This document shows positions 23,290 through 33,470 of a DNA stretch of 64,000 nt, in pieces. The notes beneath the pieces are model-generated. The model made no database searches. It saw only the letters and a program-made list of their open reading frames with translations, and was not told where the DNA came from. The position numbers and the translations under genes were made by a program. This DNA is from Balaenoptera acutorostrata (taxonomy: Eukaryota > Chordata > Mammalia > Artiodactyla > Balaenopteridae): positions 55,917,636-55,981,635 of the forward strand of contig NC_080075.1 in assembly GCF_949987535.1 (NCBI RefSeq), in the 5' to 3' direction. The first letter of the stretch is position 1. Every line of letters starts with the position of its first letter.

Positions 23290-23595
23290 ACAGCATGTGG
23301 TGTATGTGTGTGTATGTGTGTGTATGTGTGTGTATGTGAGTGTGAGAGTTGGGGGGGAGCATGGGAGTTTGTGTTTGTGAATGAATATAAGTGGGAGTGA
23401 GTATGTGCAGGAGTGAGTGAAGGTAGGTGTGTATCTGTGATACACATGTGGTAAGTGGGTGTAGTAAGTATGAGTGATGTGTGTGTCAATATAATCATGT
23501 GGGTGTGAGCACATGCGTGAGTGTGCACATGCAAGCTGTGGGTATAGCTTGTGTGAGTGCATGAGTGTGCATGCACAAGTGTGTGTACATGACCC
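23290..23595. repeat. degenerate TG-rich tract with decamer repeats
   Basis: Four TGTATGTGTG-type units lie in tandem at 23301-23340. About 250 bp of GT-rich, imperfect sequence follows. The long His/Thr-rich frames on the minus strand (up to 151 codons, 23149-23604) are repeat artefacts. Confidence 0.85.
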
Positions 23596-23986
23596 TGAAC
23601 ACAAGTAATCACCTTCGCTCTTGCTCTGATTAACATGCTCTCTGCTTCTCCCATTCCTTGGACCTATTTGGATCGACTAAGCCAAAGGTCTCCAAGTATT
23701 TTTGGCTTCAAGTATCAGTAAAAACTTTGACATATAAGTTTATTTTCTTATCAATTATAAACATGTAGCCCTGGCAATCCATATATTAAATACTAAAATG
23801 AAATCATTTTCTTGTTTCTTAGGTAATAGATACAAATGGAAGGACTATTGTTTGTTTCCCATTTCCCAGTGGCTCATCTGGCCTAACCCACACCATATGC
23901 AAGTTCTACATTGGAGGCCACGCCTCTAAACCATAATGGCCCCTAATCCGGCTTCTCACCCCTTTCTTAGGCACACATGCACATGT

Positions 23987-23987
<1 letters not shown>

Positions 23988-24030
<43 letters not shown>
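23988..24030. repeat. (CA)n microsatellite
   Basis: About 21 uninterrupted CA units. Confidence 0.97.
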
Positions 24031-24032
<2 letters not shown>

Positions 24033-26014
24033 TGCTGAGGGTTAGCACTGGATTATTCAAAGCAAATGCCAGGCTGGAAATGGGGTCCTTTGCACATGAG
24101 GACAACCTCCAATTTGCATTGCTGGTGCTACTTTCTAGAAGCCAGTAAGTGAGGGACAAAAGGAAGCACCCAGGAAGATGCAGAGATGAGTTCTAAAACA
24201 TGAAGTCAACTAAGCAAGGAGACTCTTTAAGGTTATATGGGGCGAGGGCGTGTGTGTGCGCCTGTTTTCTGAATGTACTTGCCAGCCCAGCATGGTGAGG
24301 GGATGGGTTACACCCACATCTCAGAAATGACAGCAGATTCCCGCAACAATTTACAGCAAGCATGACTTAACACTGCATTAGCTAACTGGCGCTGGAATCA
24401 CTTAAGGAAAACAGTTTTGTTTTCTTTTTTTAAGTCATTGCATTTTCTCTTAATGACATGGAGTTGGAAATGTCTCTTTGAAAGCCTTAGTAATCTAGTG
24501 AAAGAGAGTGCCCAGATTCTACTCTCCAGGACAGTGGGATATAAAATGATGATAGAGCAGCAAAAAGGTCAGCTCCAGGGCCTGACCACCTGACAGCAGG
24601 GCTGCTTATTAGGGAATGTAAATGGTGACCCCTGAGGAAGGCAGTGGTGCTGACTTTACACAAGCCTGTCTCCTGTCTGTCACTATTGGGGCGCTACCAA
24701 GATAAACTCTTAGGATGTTTAATAATAGTATTTCACACTTCTATCCAATTTCTCTTTCTGTAGGCACACTGATACCGATTATTTCACTATGGACTCACAG
24801 TAACCGCAGGAAGGAGGCGCACAGGAGTACGATGTATACAGGTCTGCTTTCGTTTGTTGTTTTTTTTTTTTCACCTTTTCCAGGAGAAGAAATAACTTGG
24901 TAAGTGACAAGCCAGCACCTCCTCCACTCTGGCGGGGTGCTCTGGGCTGGATCTCGCTGGGGTTGGAGCCAGTAGGGAACTAACCTGCTGCGCTGGATTC
25001 CTGAGTGCTGACTCAGCCACGGAACTCCGAGCACCCAGGCAGAGCTACAAGCGCTAGGGCCCATGCGGTGCCCACCACGCCTAACTGGGCAAGAGGACCA
25101 GCCTCTGCCCCCGGGGGTTTACAATGTCATGTACCATGAATGGGGCGGATATTTTTGAGATCGTAATAAATGAGTGAGAAAGAAAAGTGTCACAATTTCG
25201 TAAATATACGCTTACTCAGTTTAAGCAAATTTGTACGTCTGTTCCTTCTGTTCCAAAAGTTGCTGAATAAGGCATGATACAACGAATTTACAGTCAAATA
25301 ATCAGGGAAAGGCAAAGCTTAGGCAAAAGAGAAGGGGCCTATAAGTTAGAAAAGAACGAAAACTGGAGGCCAGAACAAGTTTGCTCCCTGAATAAACGGC
25401 TGTTGTAAGGATTGATGATGGCGAGAAGAGTAGGTACCAAAATGTTAAAAGGGACCCAGAGGCCGATCATAAAAGCAGCGTGAGAAATACAGGACAGGTA
25501 TAGAGCAGGAAGGGAGAACGTAGGTTCTGGTTCACCCAGGGGAGTCCTGGGATTCACCTGTTTTCCTGGAGTCATCATGAATAGCACCACCTCTCCCTCT
25601 CAACTGTGTTCTTTCTTGGAGGATAAACTCCTCAACCTTGTTCTCAAAGCCCATAAGATGCACTGAATTGCCAGATAGCACCCCTTTCAGCCAAGCCATC
25701 TACACTGGCTTCTACATTTGCACAGCCTCTCCAAGGGACTGAAAATTGCCCTCTCAGCCTGCCCTGAGGCAGGGAGAGCTCCCATTTCCTCCTGAACAGA
25801 TGGTAATAGTGTGAGGTTCCAATTCTTCACTTCTGGGGCCACACTGGCTCCTGAGGATGCGAGAGGAACAGGGTGAGGGGGCTGGTGAGGAGGAGAGAGA
25901 GTAGAGCTGGAAGGGGAGAGAGACAGTGGGGATCTGGGGACTGGAGCCCTCAGAGGGGCATGAATGGAGCTCGCTGTCACCAAGGAGAAGCCAGCAAGGG
26001 GGGAGAGAACAGGG
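24031..26014. other. unique non-coding stretch
   Basis: About 2 kb without a clear repeat. It contains the exon-like segment at 24764-24899. Frames are at most about 98 codons and not recognised. Confidence 0.5.
24764..24899 (+). ncRNA. exon-like segment with acceptor and donor signals (speculative)
   Basis: It is preceded by TTTCTCTTTCTGTAG (ends 24763), a good acceptor, and followed by GTAAGTGAC at 24900, a near-consensus donor. A second acceptor (T-rich tract then CCAG, ends 24883) would give a 16 bp micro-exon instead. The frame through it has no recognised motif, so if real it may belong to a non-coding transcript. Confidence 0.18.
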
Positions 26015-26190
26015 TCTAGCGAGATCTGGGTTCTGCTCCAGATCCCAGCGCCATTTGCTAAGTCTTCGTCTCCTCATCTCTAAATAAAGGTTAATAACAT
26101 CTGCTTCCAAAGTTAGTGTGACCTTTACAACGCACTCATTATAAAGTATCAGGCACACAGTAGGCACTCAAGAATGGTAGCTATTATTGG
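26015..26190 (+). mobile_element. MIR SINE
   Basis: MIR order is clear: 'GATCTGGGTTCTGCTCCAG', 'GTCTTCGTCTCCTCATCTC', 'TTAATAACATCTGCTTCC', 'AGGCACACAGTAGGCACTCA'. Confidence 0.82.
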
Positions 26191-27139
26191 AATAATGATG
26201 TAGACCTAAGAGGAATTTTCCTAAAATCAAACGACCTACAACGGGGGCCCATCAGGTTTTAGCCCCTACCCCATAACATCGTGGCTTAGGTCACCTCAGG
26301 CGGAGAGACATGGGAAGTCACAGGGTATTCTGCAGATGACCTCAGTGGTAGGTCAAGGAATACAGCCATGCCGGGGCACCAACAGTATCTGCTAACCATC
26401 CCCCCAACACACACACAGGTATTTTTACTGAAGTACCATTATAAAACTACACACAATGGGAAAATTTTTAAAGAAGCAGATTTTTTAAATGGATGGAATT
26501 TGAATCTTCTTCCCAAAGAGGATCACATTGCTCATCCCTTGCGGAGCACATCTCCTCTCTCGTCATCACTGCCCGAAGGATCCATAAAAGAAGGTCCAGA
26601 CCTCTGTGGAACTCAAAATCCAAGCACTGGGAGCCTTGTATCCATAGTAGGCCCTGGTCTCAATGCTGGAAATTCGATAGCTCGGCCCTAGCAGGTGCAA
26701 ACACCTGCTGATTTATTATAGCCTGAAAGTGTAAAAGGGACAGGCAGAGCTATAGCTTTTGTTCTTGTCCCTTTTTAATAAAAAACATGCACCAGTAATA
26801 GGCTGTGGGTTGGGGGAAGTCTCCCAGAATCAGGAGGGGGCGTTGCTTACACCTACAGAAAATCTGCGGGCTCCAAAAGCCATGCCTTGTAACTCGAGTT
26901 GAATAAGACCTGAGGATGCTTAACTGTTAAGAAATAAGAGCAATAAAAAAACTCTTAAAAAAAAGAAAAGCTCACCTTGACACTACTATGACCAAGTTAT
27001 GATTATAATAAAATCACATAATTTTTCATAAGAATCAACATATTCACTAAATTAACCATTATAATTTAAACGGCTGAATAAATTTTGGAAAAATATAATA
27101 GAAATAAGCAATCAAAGATTATGCAAAATGTCTGCTTTT
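26191..27139. other. unique stretch, AT-rich toward the CpG island
   Basis: No gene recognised. The final 200 bp (26940-27139) is strongly AT-rich and directly borders the CpG island. Confidence 0.45.
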
Positions 27140-27520
27140 GTAAGGTGTGTGCACGGGTCGCAGGCTGCCCGCTGCCTTCTCCGGTCGTGGGGAAAGGAAA
27201 ACCTGGCCGCATTTTCCAAACCCGCCCACCATGGCCACACGGGGGCGCGCGAGTCAACGCCTTGATCTGGGCTTCCCGCAGGCTTCCTCTCCGGAAAAGT
27301 CAGAAACAACGTTGGAGGAGGAGGACGACGTCGGTGAGCGGAGAAGCGCTACTGGATGATTCCTGCCTTGGCGGGAGTGACTCAGGTTGACTGCCCCGGG
27401 TGTTTCAGAACTGTGTGGGCGCCGGCCCAACAGGTTTCCCCTCGCTTCCTAAGCACTTTCCCAGCACCGTGGCCTGGGGCACCGGTTACCCGTTATTACA
27501 CCCGGGGAGGGGGGCGGGGT
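27140..27520. promoter_or_regulatory. CpG island, candidate promoter
   Basis: By hand count there are about 30 CpG dinucleotides in roughly 380 bp, far denser than any other part of the window, with an abrupt change from AT-rich DNA on the left. It contains GCGCGCG, GACGACGTCGG and ACCGGT blocks. Mammalian CpG islands of this kind usually mark promoters. The transcribed strand is not certain, but the ATG and donor-like site below favour plus. Confidence 0.6.
27231..27359 (+). CDS. candidate first coding exon or small ORF in the CpG island
   Basis: The ATG at 27231 has a near-ideal context (CCCACCATGG). The frame runs 42 codons to TGA, beginning MATRGRASQRLDLGFPQASS and continuing into an acidic EEEDD stretch. 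A donor-like G|GTGAGCG sits at 27333/27334, after 34 codons plus one base, so this could be exon 1 of a spliced gene. I do not recognise the protein. Starts further upstream in the same frame (27147) would extend it to 70 codons but have weaker context. Confidence 0.3.
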   Translation: MATRGRASQRLDLGFPQASSPEKSETTLEEEDDVGERRSATG

Positions 27521-29229
27521 GGGGTGGAGGAGAATGGAACTAATAAATGAAATTTACCGGTAAAATAACCACCTACCCTGCCACCGGAGGGAGCAGATGA
27601 ATACACGCCAAAGGGGAGCCTTGGAGGGCGGGGGTTGGGAGTGGGGTGGGGGGAGCGGAGCAACAGACTGTTTTTCAGTGTGTCACATGGTGTCCTTGGC
27701 GTGAGAGGCATGCTCGCCCTCTGTGCCTGCCAGCTCTGCTCACAGGGGAGCGAATCCAGCCTGAGAGGCAGGGCAGCAGACTGGCCCCCAGACAGTGCAG
27801 TACTGAGCTTCTGGAATGGAGGGGCTCCCGCACCCACAGAGATCAGCATCCTCACCGCCGCATACACATGTGTCCACACCCCGAGGGCAGGACGGTGGCC
27901 CCGACGCCCAGCTTCACCAGGCACCGCATGGCACGGGCAAGCCCGCATCCCAGGACTGCAGGGCACGGGCATGGTGATGCCAGAAAAATCACCATGGATT
28001 CCAATGGCACTGATCCAGCAGATACATTAGAAGGCGACTTAAATCCCCAAACTCCTACCACGGAAGAACTCAGCTGAGCTGTGGTTTTATTTGAAGATTT
28101 TGAAAAAGAAAAATGCTTATTTTTATTTTGTTTTTAAACATGGAGTAAAATGCAAATTGTGAAGTATTAATACTTTTTTTTTTTTTTAAGACAAAACAGT
28201 ACTTCACAGAAGTTCCTAGCTTGAGGATGGCCGCGGGAGGGGAGGGATTCCTACCCCTCCACCCTCTTATCTATGACGAAAGGAACAGCGCTTAGTTAAC
28301 AAAGAGTCAATTAAAGCAGAGACTCATGCAAAAATAAGACATCTATATACTTTAAGTATTTTAACTGACAGCATCCATCCAAACTTCAAACATTTATCTG
28401 AAAATATGCACACCCATGGGCCAGTAACAAAGCCAAAGACTTTTCTTGAAAGGATGCTCCCTGTTTCGCGTTCTGCACTCTCTCTCCTGGATAATGGAGT
28501 ATCTACCATTTCTAATTTTGATTTCTTTATAGTGGAGCAAAAACTTAAAGATAATATGAACAATATGAATTGAGAATCTTTTTAGAGCTTTATTATCTGG
28601 CCCCCTCCCCCTTTTAGGATTCTACTGTTTTCCCTCTTGCACATAATTCAACAGCGATTTTATTAGCAGTTTATCTTCAGTGACTCTTTCCAACACATTC
28701 AACTTAGTTTTCATAGAAACATTTTCTTTCCGTGCTCCTACTTCATACATTAAATGAGATTAGATCAAAATTATGTAATTACAAGAAGAACAACAAACAA
28801 GTGACTTTTGACAAATATACGACTAAAATGATGGAGACAGAAGTGCAGGGAGTTGTAGAGAGCAGGCTGCTGTACCGTAGATGCGAGCTTTCAAGTGTGC
28901 TCCTGGGGGTCAGAAGGAGTGGGAGGTACAGTGAGTCTAGCAAGTCTGTAAAGCAGAGATGGGTTAGGAGAATACCTCCTAAACTTTGGTGGAAATGTCT
29001 GAAAAGCTGCAGACTTGACCTTTATGATATGGCCAAAATTGCTAGATAGAATTTACATGTAACTCTTCAGAAAACAAATCTGATGCCCAAGCAAGGAAAA
29101 CCTGCACCCATGTAGGGTTCTACCAATCACCTGAGCCAGTTACCACTTGCCCAAATTAATGTGGTTTCACTATAGTGCTGCCCACATCCTAGGCTTGCAC
29201 TGTGAACCCCAGTTTCCCTAGGATTGAAA
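27521..29229. other. GC-rich then AT-rich non-coding stretch
   Basis: 27600-28080 is GC-rich. Long frames overlap on both strands (158 codons minus, 27496-27972; 143 codons plus, 27646-28077), as expected when stop codons are rare. Neither resembles a known protein. A T run lies near 28175-28188. 28780-29050 is unrecognised. Confidence 0.45.
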
Positions 29230-29692
29230 ACTACTCCTAATTGAAAAAGCGGACACTAGATGAAAGTGAAAACAATAAGGTTTCTGGAAGAAAACAAAGG
29301 TGGATATACCATGACCCTCAGGTAGGCAACACTTTCTTAAGTAGAACACACACAAAAATGCTAGCCATAAAGAAAAAAAAAAATGGATGCATTGGACTAC
29401 ATTCATTGAGAACTTCTATTTATCAAACTATATTCTTAAGGAGTGAAAAGGCAAGCCACAGATTAGAAGGAAGGACTTGCAATTCATATATTCAGCAAAG
29501 ACTCGGATCTGGAATATGTAAAGTTCTCCTACAAATCAGTAAGAAAAAGGCAGACAATCCAACAGGAAAACGGATATCATCCTTTAGAAATGCCTGCTTA
29601 AGTCTTCTGCCCAAACAGCTACTGATCAAATAAAAGGTGCTCAAGAGAAATGCAAAGTTATTAGACAAATGCAAATTAAAATCAGAATGAAA

Positions 29693-30119
29693 TCAAAAGA
29701 TGAACAGATCAATAGAATGTGGTACATACATATCATGGAATATCATTCAGCCTTAAAAAGAAAGGAATTTCTGGCACATGCTATAACATGGATGAGTCTT
29801 GAATACATTATGCAAGTAAGATAAACCAGTAACAAAATAATAAATACTGCACAATTCTACTTATATGAGGCACCTAGAGTAGTGAAATTCATAGAGAGAA
29901 AGTAGACTGGTGGGTGTCAGCCGTGAAGGGAGGGGAAATGGGGAGTTAGTGTTTAATGGGTACAAAGTGTCAATCTGGAAAACCAAAAAAAGTTCCGGAG
30001 GTAGATGGTGGTGATGATGGCACAAAGATGTGAATGTTCTTAATGACACTGAACCGTACCTTAAAAATGGTAAGTCTGTTAGGCATATTTTTCCACAATA
30101 ATAAAAGGAGAAAAATTAC
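29693..30119 (+). mobile_element. 5'-truncated L1 inserted into the older L1
   Basis: It reads 'GAATGTGGTACATACATATC', 'ACATGGATGAGTCTTGAATAC' and 'GGTGGGTGTCAGCCGTGAAGG', then an A-rich end, a second copy of L1 3' sequence out of order with its host. The 7 bp AATGAAA at 29686-29692 and 30120-30126 looks like its TSD. Removing it restores host L1 order. Confidence 0.6.
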
Positions 30120-30555
30120 AATGAAACGCACCCACTAGAACAGCTGAAAGTGGATTAGAGATGAACAATATCAAGTTTTGGCAGAGCTGTGGAGCAACTG
30201 GAACTCTTCACACACAGTTGGTGGGACAGTAAATCAGTACAGCCATTTTGGGACACAGACAGAATCTACTGAAGCCGAACAGTGGCCACCTCATGACTCA
30301 GCAATCCCATTCCTAGGTATGTGTGCACCACCACCACGTACATTTGTTCACCAAAAGATGCGAACTGGAATGTTCATAGCAACATCATTTGTACTACTTC
30401 TAAACTGGAAATAACCACGTGTCTATCAATGAGAGAATGGATAGATATTCCCACAATTCCACAGCAATGAGAATGAAAGCAAACTACACACAACAACATG
30501 GATGAATCTCATAAACAGAATGTTGAATGAAAGAAACCAGTTACAAAAGAGTATA

Positions 30556-30786
30556 CGGTCATCCCTCAGTATCCGCAGAGGCGGCTGGTTCCAGGAGCCC
30601 AGGCGGATAGCAAAATCTGAGGATGCTCAAGACCCATAGTCATCCCTCTGTGTCCATGGTTCCGCATCCACAAATTTAACTAACTGCAGATTGGTAGTAC
30701 TGTAGTACTGGGGAAAAAGAAACCAAAAAATCACGTTCAAGTGGACCCGTGAAGTGCAAACCCATGTTGTTCAAGGGTTAACTGTA
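30556..30786. mobile_element. Tigger-type (TcMar-Tigger) non-autonomous element
   Basis: Left end 'CGGTCATCCCTCAGTATCCGC', middle 'CATGGTTCCGCATCCACAAA', right end 'CATGTTGTTCAAGGGTTAAC', all typical of Tigger/MER2-type elements. It sits between TA dinucleotides (the Tigger target) inside the old L1. Confidence 0.82.
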
Positions 30787-31025
30787 TATCATATGAATCC
30801 ATCTATTTAAAGTTCAAAACCAAGGAGAACTATTCCATGCCCTTGGAAGTCAAGATGGCGGGAGAGGGGGACAGGGACAGGAAGGCGGCATGCAAGAGGC
30901 TGGTCATATTGTTTCTTCATCTTGATGCTGATCACACGGTGTATTTGCTTTGTGAAAATTCACTGAGCTGTACACTTATATGCTATGCATTTTTCTGTGT
31001 GTATATGTCACTTTAGTTTAAAAGT

Positions 31026-31339
31026 TGACATAAAATAAGAAAGTCAGTCATATGCAGCACTGCATATAATAACACATTCAATTATGGACTATTTAGGACA
31101 CAAGAGTGTGGGGAAGTCAAGCCCTAATGGAACATTGGTGGAGCGAAATATAAAGCACCTGGCTTCAACTGGAATGTAATTCACCATCAGGGAGTCATTT
31201 AGGAGTGGGGAAAATTCAGATCAACGCGCTGATGGCACCAGAAGGTGCCGTTAGGGCATTTACCACCTATGTCATTCACCTTGGCATCCAATCACATGGT
31301 GCGTTGTTTTGTTATGTAAAGGTCTGATGAGTATTCACC
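31026..31339. other. unique non-coding stretch
   Basis: Nothing recognised. Confidence 0.4.
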
Positions 31340-31445
31340 TTAACTATAAGCTCCCTGAAAGCAGGGACTCTGGTGCTATTTCTCTAGTATAAACCAGAAC
31401 CTAGCACAGGGCCAGGCATGCTGTAAGAATCAAAACCACTTGTTC
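31340..31445 (+). mobile_element. L2 LINE 3' end fragment
   Basis: 'TATAAGCTCCCTGAAAGCAGG' and 'CCTAGCACAGGGCCAGGCATG' are the standard L2 tail blocks in order. Confidence 0.65.
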
Positions 31446-31564
31446 AGTAATAATATACAATACTAGAATTACATGACAATGATATAGTAAATATTAAATG
31501 TGTTGTCAGCTAATGTGGGGACTTAGTAATATTAGACTATGTATCCGGGGCAACTTCATAATAA

Positions 31565-31715
31565 AGGAAGAGCTTTGGCTTTGAAGCATGACAGATCTTG
31601 GGCAGGTGTATATAATATCCCTGGCCTGTACTTTGCAACCTCCAAGTGAGGATAGTAGTGACCTCATCAGGCTGGTGTAAGGATGAGATAAATTATATGA
31701 GATAAAGCTGAGGAA
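31565..31715 (+). mobile_element. MIR SINE fragment
   Basis: 'GAGCTTTGGCTTTGAAGCATG', 'ATCTTGGGCAGGTGTA' and 'GGCTGGTGTAAGGATGAGAT' follow MIR order, with an altered centre. Confidence 0.5.
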
Positions 31716-32249
31716 ATGGGGGATCCGGGACACATTTACGTGCCCAGCAGCACACAGGCAAGTACGGCAGTTGTCTTCTCCTAAAGCCTGTGTAGACTTC
31801 TGATCTTAAGCAGAAAAGAAGGTGGAATCTAGATCCTTCTTCATGCTTCATTTCCTCAAATCTTCTGGAAGCCGGCTCCCAGGGTTGGGGGACTGCACAT
31901 CACGCCCTTCTGACTTATCCCCTGGAACCCTTTTGCATCCACACATTTTTTTCCATGAACCAGATGCCTCTTTATTAATTTCACAGTTCTAGTCTTAAGG
32001 CCCATGACTCATGAATAATTTGATACCCCAGTTAGGGCAGGGGTTGGTTATAAAAAGCCTTATAAAGTTCTAAGTACAAACATGTACCCCATGCTACACT
32101 TAAGTGTTACAAGTCTCTTCCCCAGGTCTCCCTCCATCAAGGCCCTTTCCTTTCCCTGACCCAGCACCTGCTGAGAGCCTCCTACTGTTGGAGGAGCAGG
32201 TGTTGGGATCCCACAGCCCTGCTGTGATTCTCAGAGGGGACACTCTGGA
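31716..32249. other. unique non-coding stretch
   Basis: No repeat or coding signal recognised. Confidence 0.4.
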
Positions 32250-32410
32250 CAGTGGGTGGGGAACCCAGGGAATGAGATCCTGTCCAGTCTCTGCCATCCT
32301 CTGCCTTTGAGATGTGCGACCACCAAACTCCCCTCTTTGGACCTCAGTGTTCTCCTACCTGAAAAGTGAGGAATTGGATGCTCTGCTTCCTTCCTACTCC
32401 AATGTTAGAT
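32250..32410 (+). mobile_element. MIR-family fragment
   Basis: 'TTTGGACCTCAGTGTTCTCC', 'TACCTGAAAAGTGAGGAATTG' and 'TCCTTCCTACTCCAATG' match the 3' half of MIR-family copies. Confidence 0.55.
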
Positions 32411-32969
32411 CAGCTCAGCTTCTTTCATTTGCAAGTAACAGAGACTAAAAGAAACTGCTTCAGCACAAAGGGGAATTTACTGGGAAGACCTGGACCATCT
32501 CACGGAGTCCAAGGAAGACCTGAACCCCAAGCCATAGGAAGAGCAAAGCAGGGCTGCCCAGGACACCCCAGCAATGGAAGGCTGTGGAGTGGACCTCTCA
32601 TCAACATGACTCAGCTCTAGGCAGGCACAAATTTTTGAGTCAGCCAAAGATGGATGAAGTAGATTGTAGGTGGAATAAATCACGTGAGTGATGGTGATGG
32701 GCTCCCAATGACAAGGCAGCAAAGTTCATTACAGAGTAACTGCTATGCCCTCCACAGAGCAAAGACAGGCATTCAAATTGAAAGGTGGGCAGCGAGAGCC
32801 TTCCCTGGAGCTACCTGTGTGGGGGGGAGGGCGGCCCAGCATCACGGATCAATGGATGTTTCCGTTCTCCCCCGTGAGGGGCACAGTGGTGTCTGTGGAA
32901 GGCTCTGAACTTGGGTTCCAAAGACTTACCCTGTGCTTGTTTGTAAGATTTATTAAGCAGCCAACATAA
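32411..32969. other. non-coding stretch, possible old repeat at its start
   Basis: 32415-32480 ('AGTAACAGAGACTAAAAGAAA', 'GGGGAATTTACTGGGAAG') resembles a mammalian interspersed repeat that I cannot name. The remainder is unrecognised. Short GC-rich frames overlap on both strands. Confidence 0.35.
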
Positions 32970-33110
32970 GCCAGCAGGCACTGGCCTGGAACTGCCACTC
33001 ACTAACCATGTCATTTTGGCCAAATTTTCTGAATAGCCTAGGGTCTCCATTTTCTCATTTTAAAACTGATCAGTAATACCAGGTCACCTCCAGATCTTTA
33101 ATCAAACCCA
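32970..33110 (+). mobile_element. MIR-family fragment
   Basis: 'GCCACTCACTAACCATGTC', 'TTTTGGCCAAATTTTCTGAAT' and 'CTCCATTTTCTCATTTTAAA' follow MIR order. Confidence 0.6.
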
Positions 33111-33319
33111 TATGCTCTCCAAACACTACAACTTGTTCAGCTATCTTTAGAGTCCTCGTGTCCTCATTGTGGGGTGTCACACAGAACAGTCATCAGGTGA
33201 CGGATGAGCTAGATGAAGTGTCATCTGACTGTCAAGGACACCAGCATCAGATCTGAATAAGAAGAACAGGGTTCATATCTTTCACACTATATTTTTCGGA
33301 AATCATAACACATCCCCTT

Positions 33320-33470
33320 TGGTTTGCCCATTCACTGATCCATTGAATGATTGATTTATTCAACAAGCAAGGATTTGGTGCTCACTTTGGACCAGGCATT
33401 GTACTAGGCCCTGAGCCAGACCAAGGCCCTGCCCTCAGGGTGCTCTTGCTCTATAGGAAATGCAGAGCCT
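33320..33470 (-). mobile_element. L2-like 3' end
   Basis: 'TTTATTCAACAAGCAAGG', 'GGACCAGGCATTGTACTAGG' and 'CCCTGCCCTCAGGGTGCTC' form the common reversed L2-tail pattern. Confidence 0.55.

Larger units (their letters stand above)
29230..31025 (+). mobile_element. old L1M LINE carrying two nested insertions
   Basis: L1 ORF2 3' sequence runs from about 29230 ('AAAGCGGACACTAGATG') to 29692. It resumes at 30120 ('CACCCACTAGAACAGCTG') and again after 30786, to a 3' end near 31020 ('CACTGAGCTGTACACTTATA'). Joining the three parts gives the normal L1 order. The gaps are filled by a truncated L1 (29693-30119) and a Tigger element (30556-30786). Confidence 0.78.

Noticed and set aside
23149..23654. 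Long minus-strand His/Thr-rich ORFs (up to 151 codons)
   Set aside because: They read through the TG-rich tract; composition comes from the repeat.
27496..28077. 158-codon minus and 143-codon plus ORFs next to the CpG island
   Set aside because: They overlap each other in GC-rich DNA where stops are rare and have no recognisable domain.
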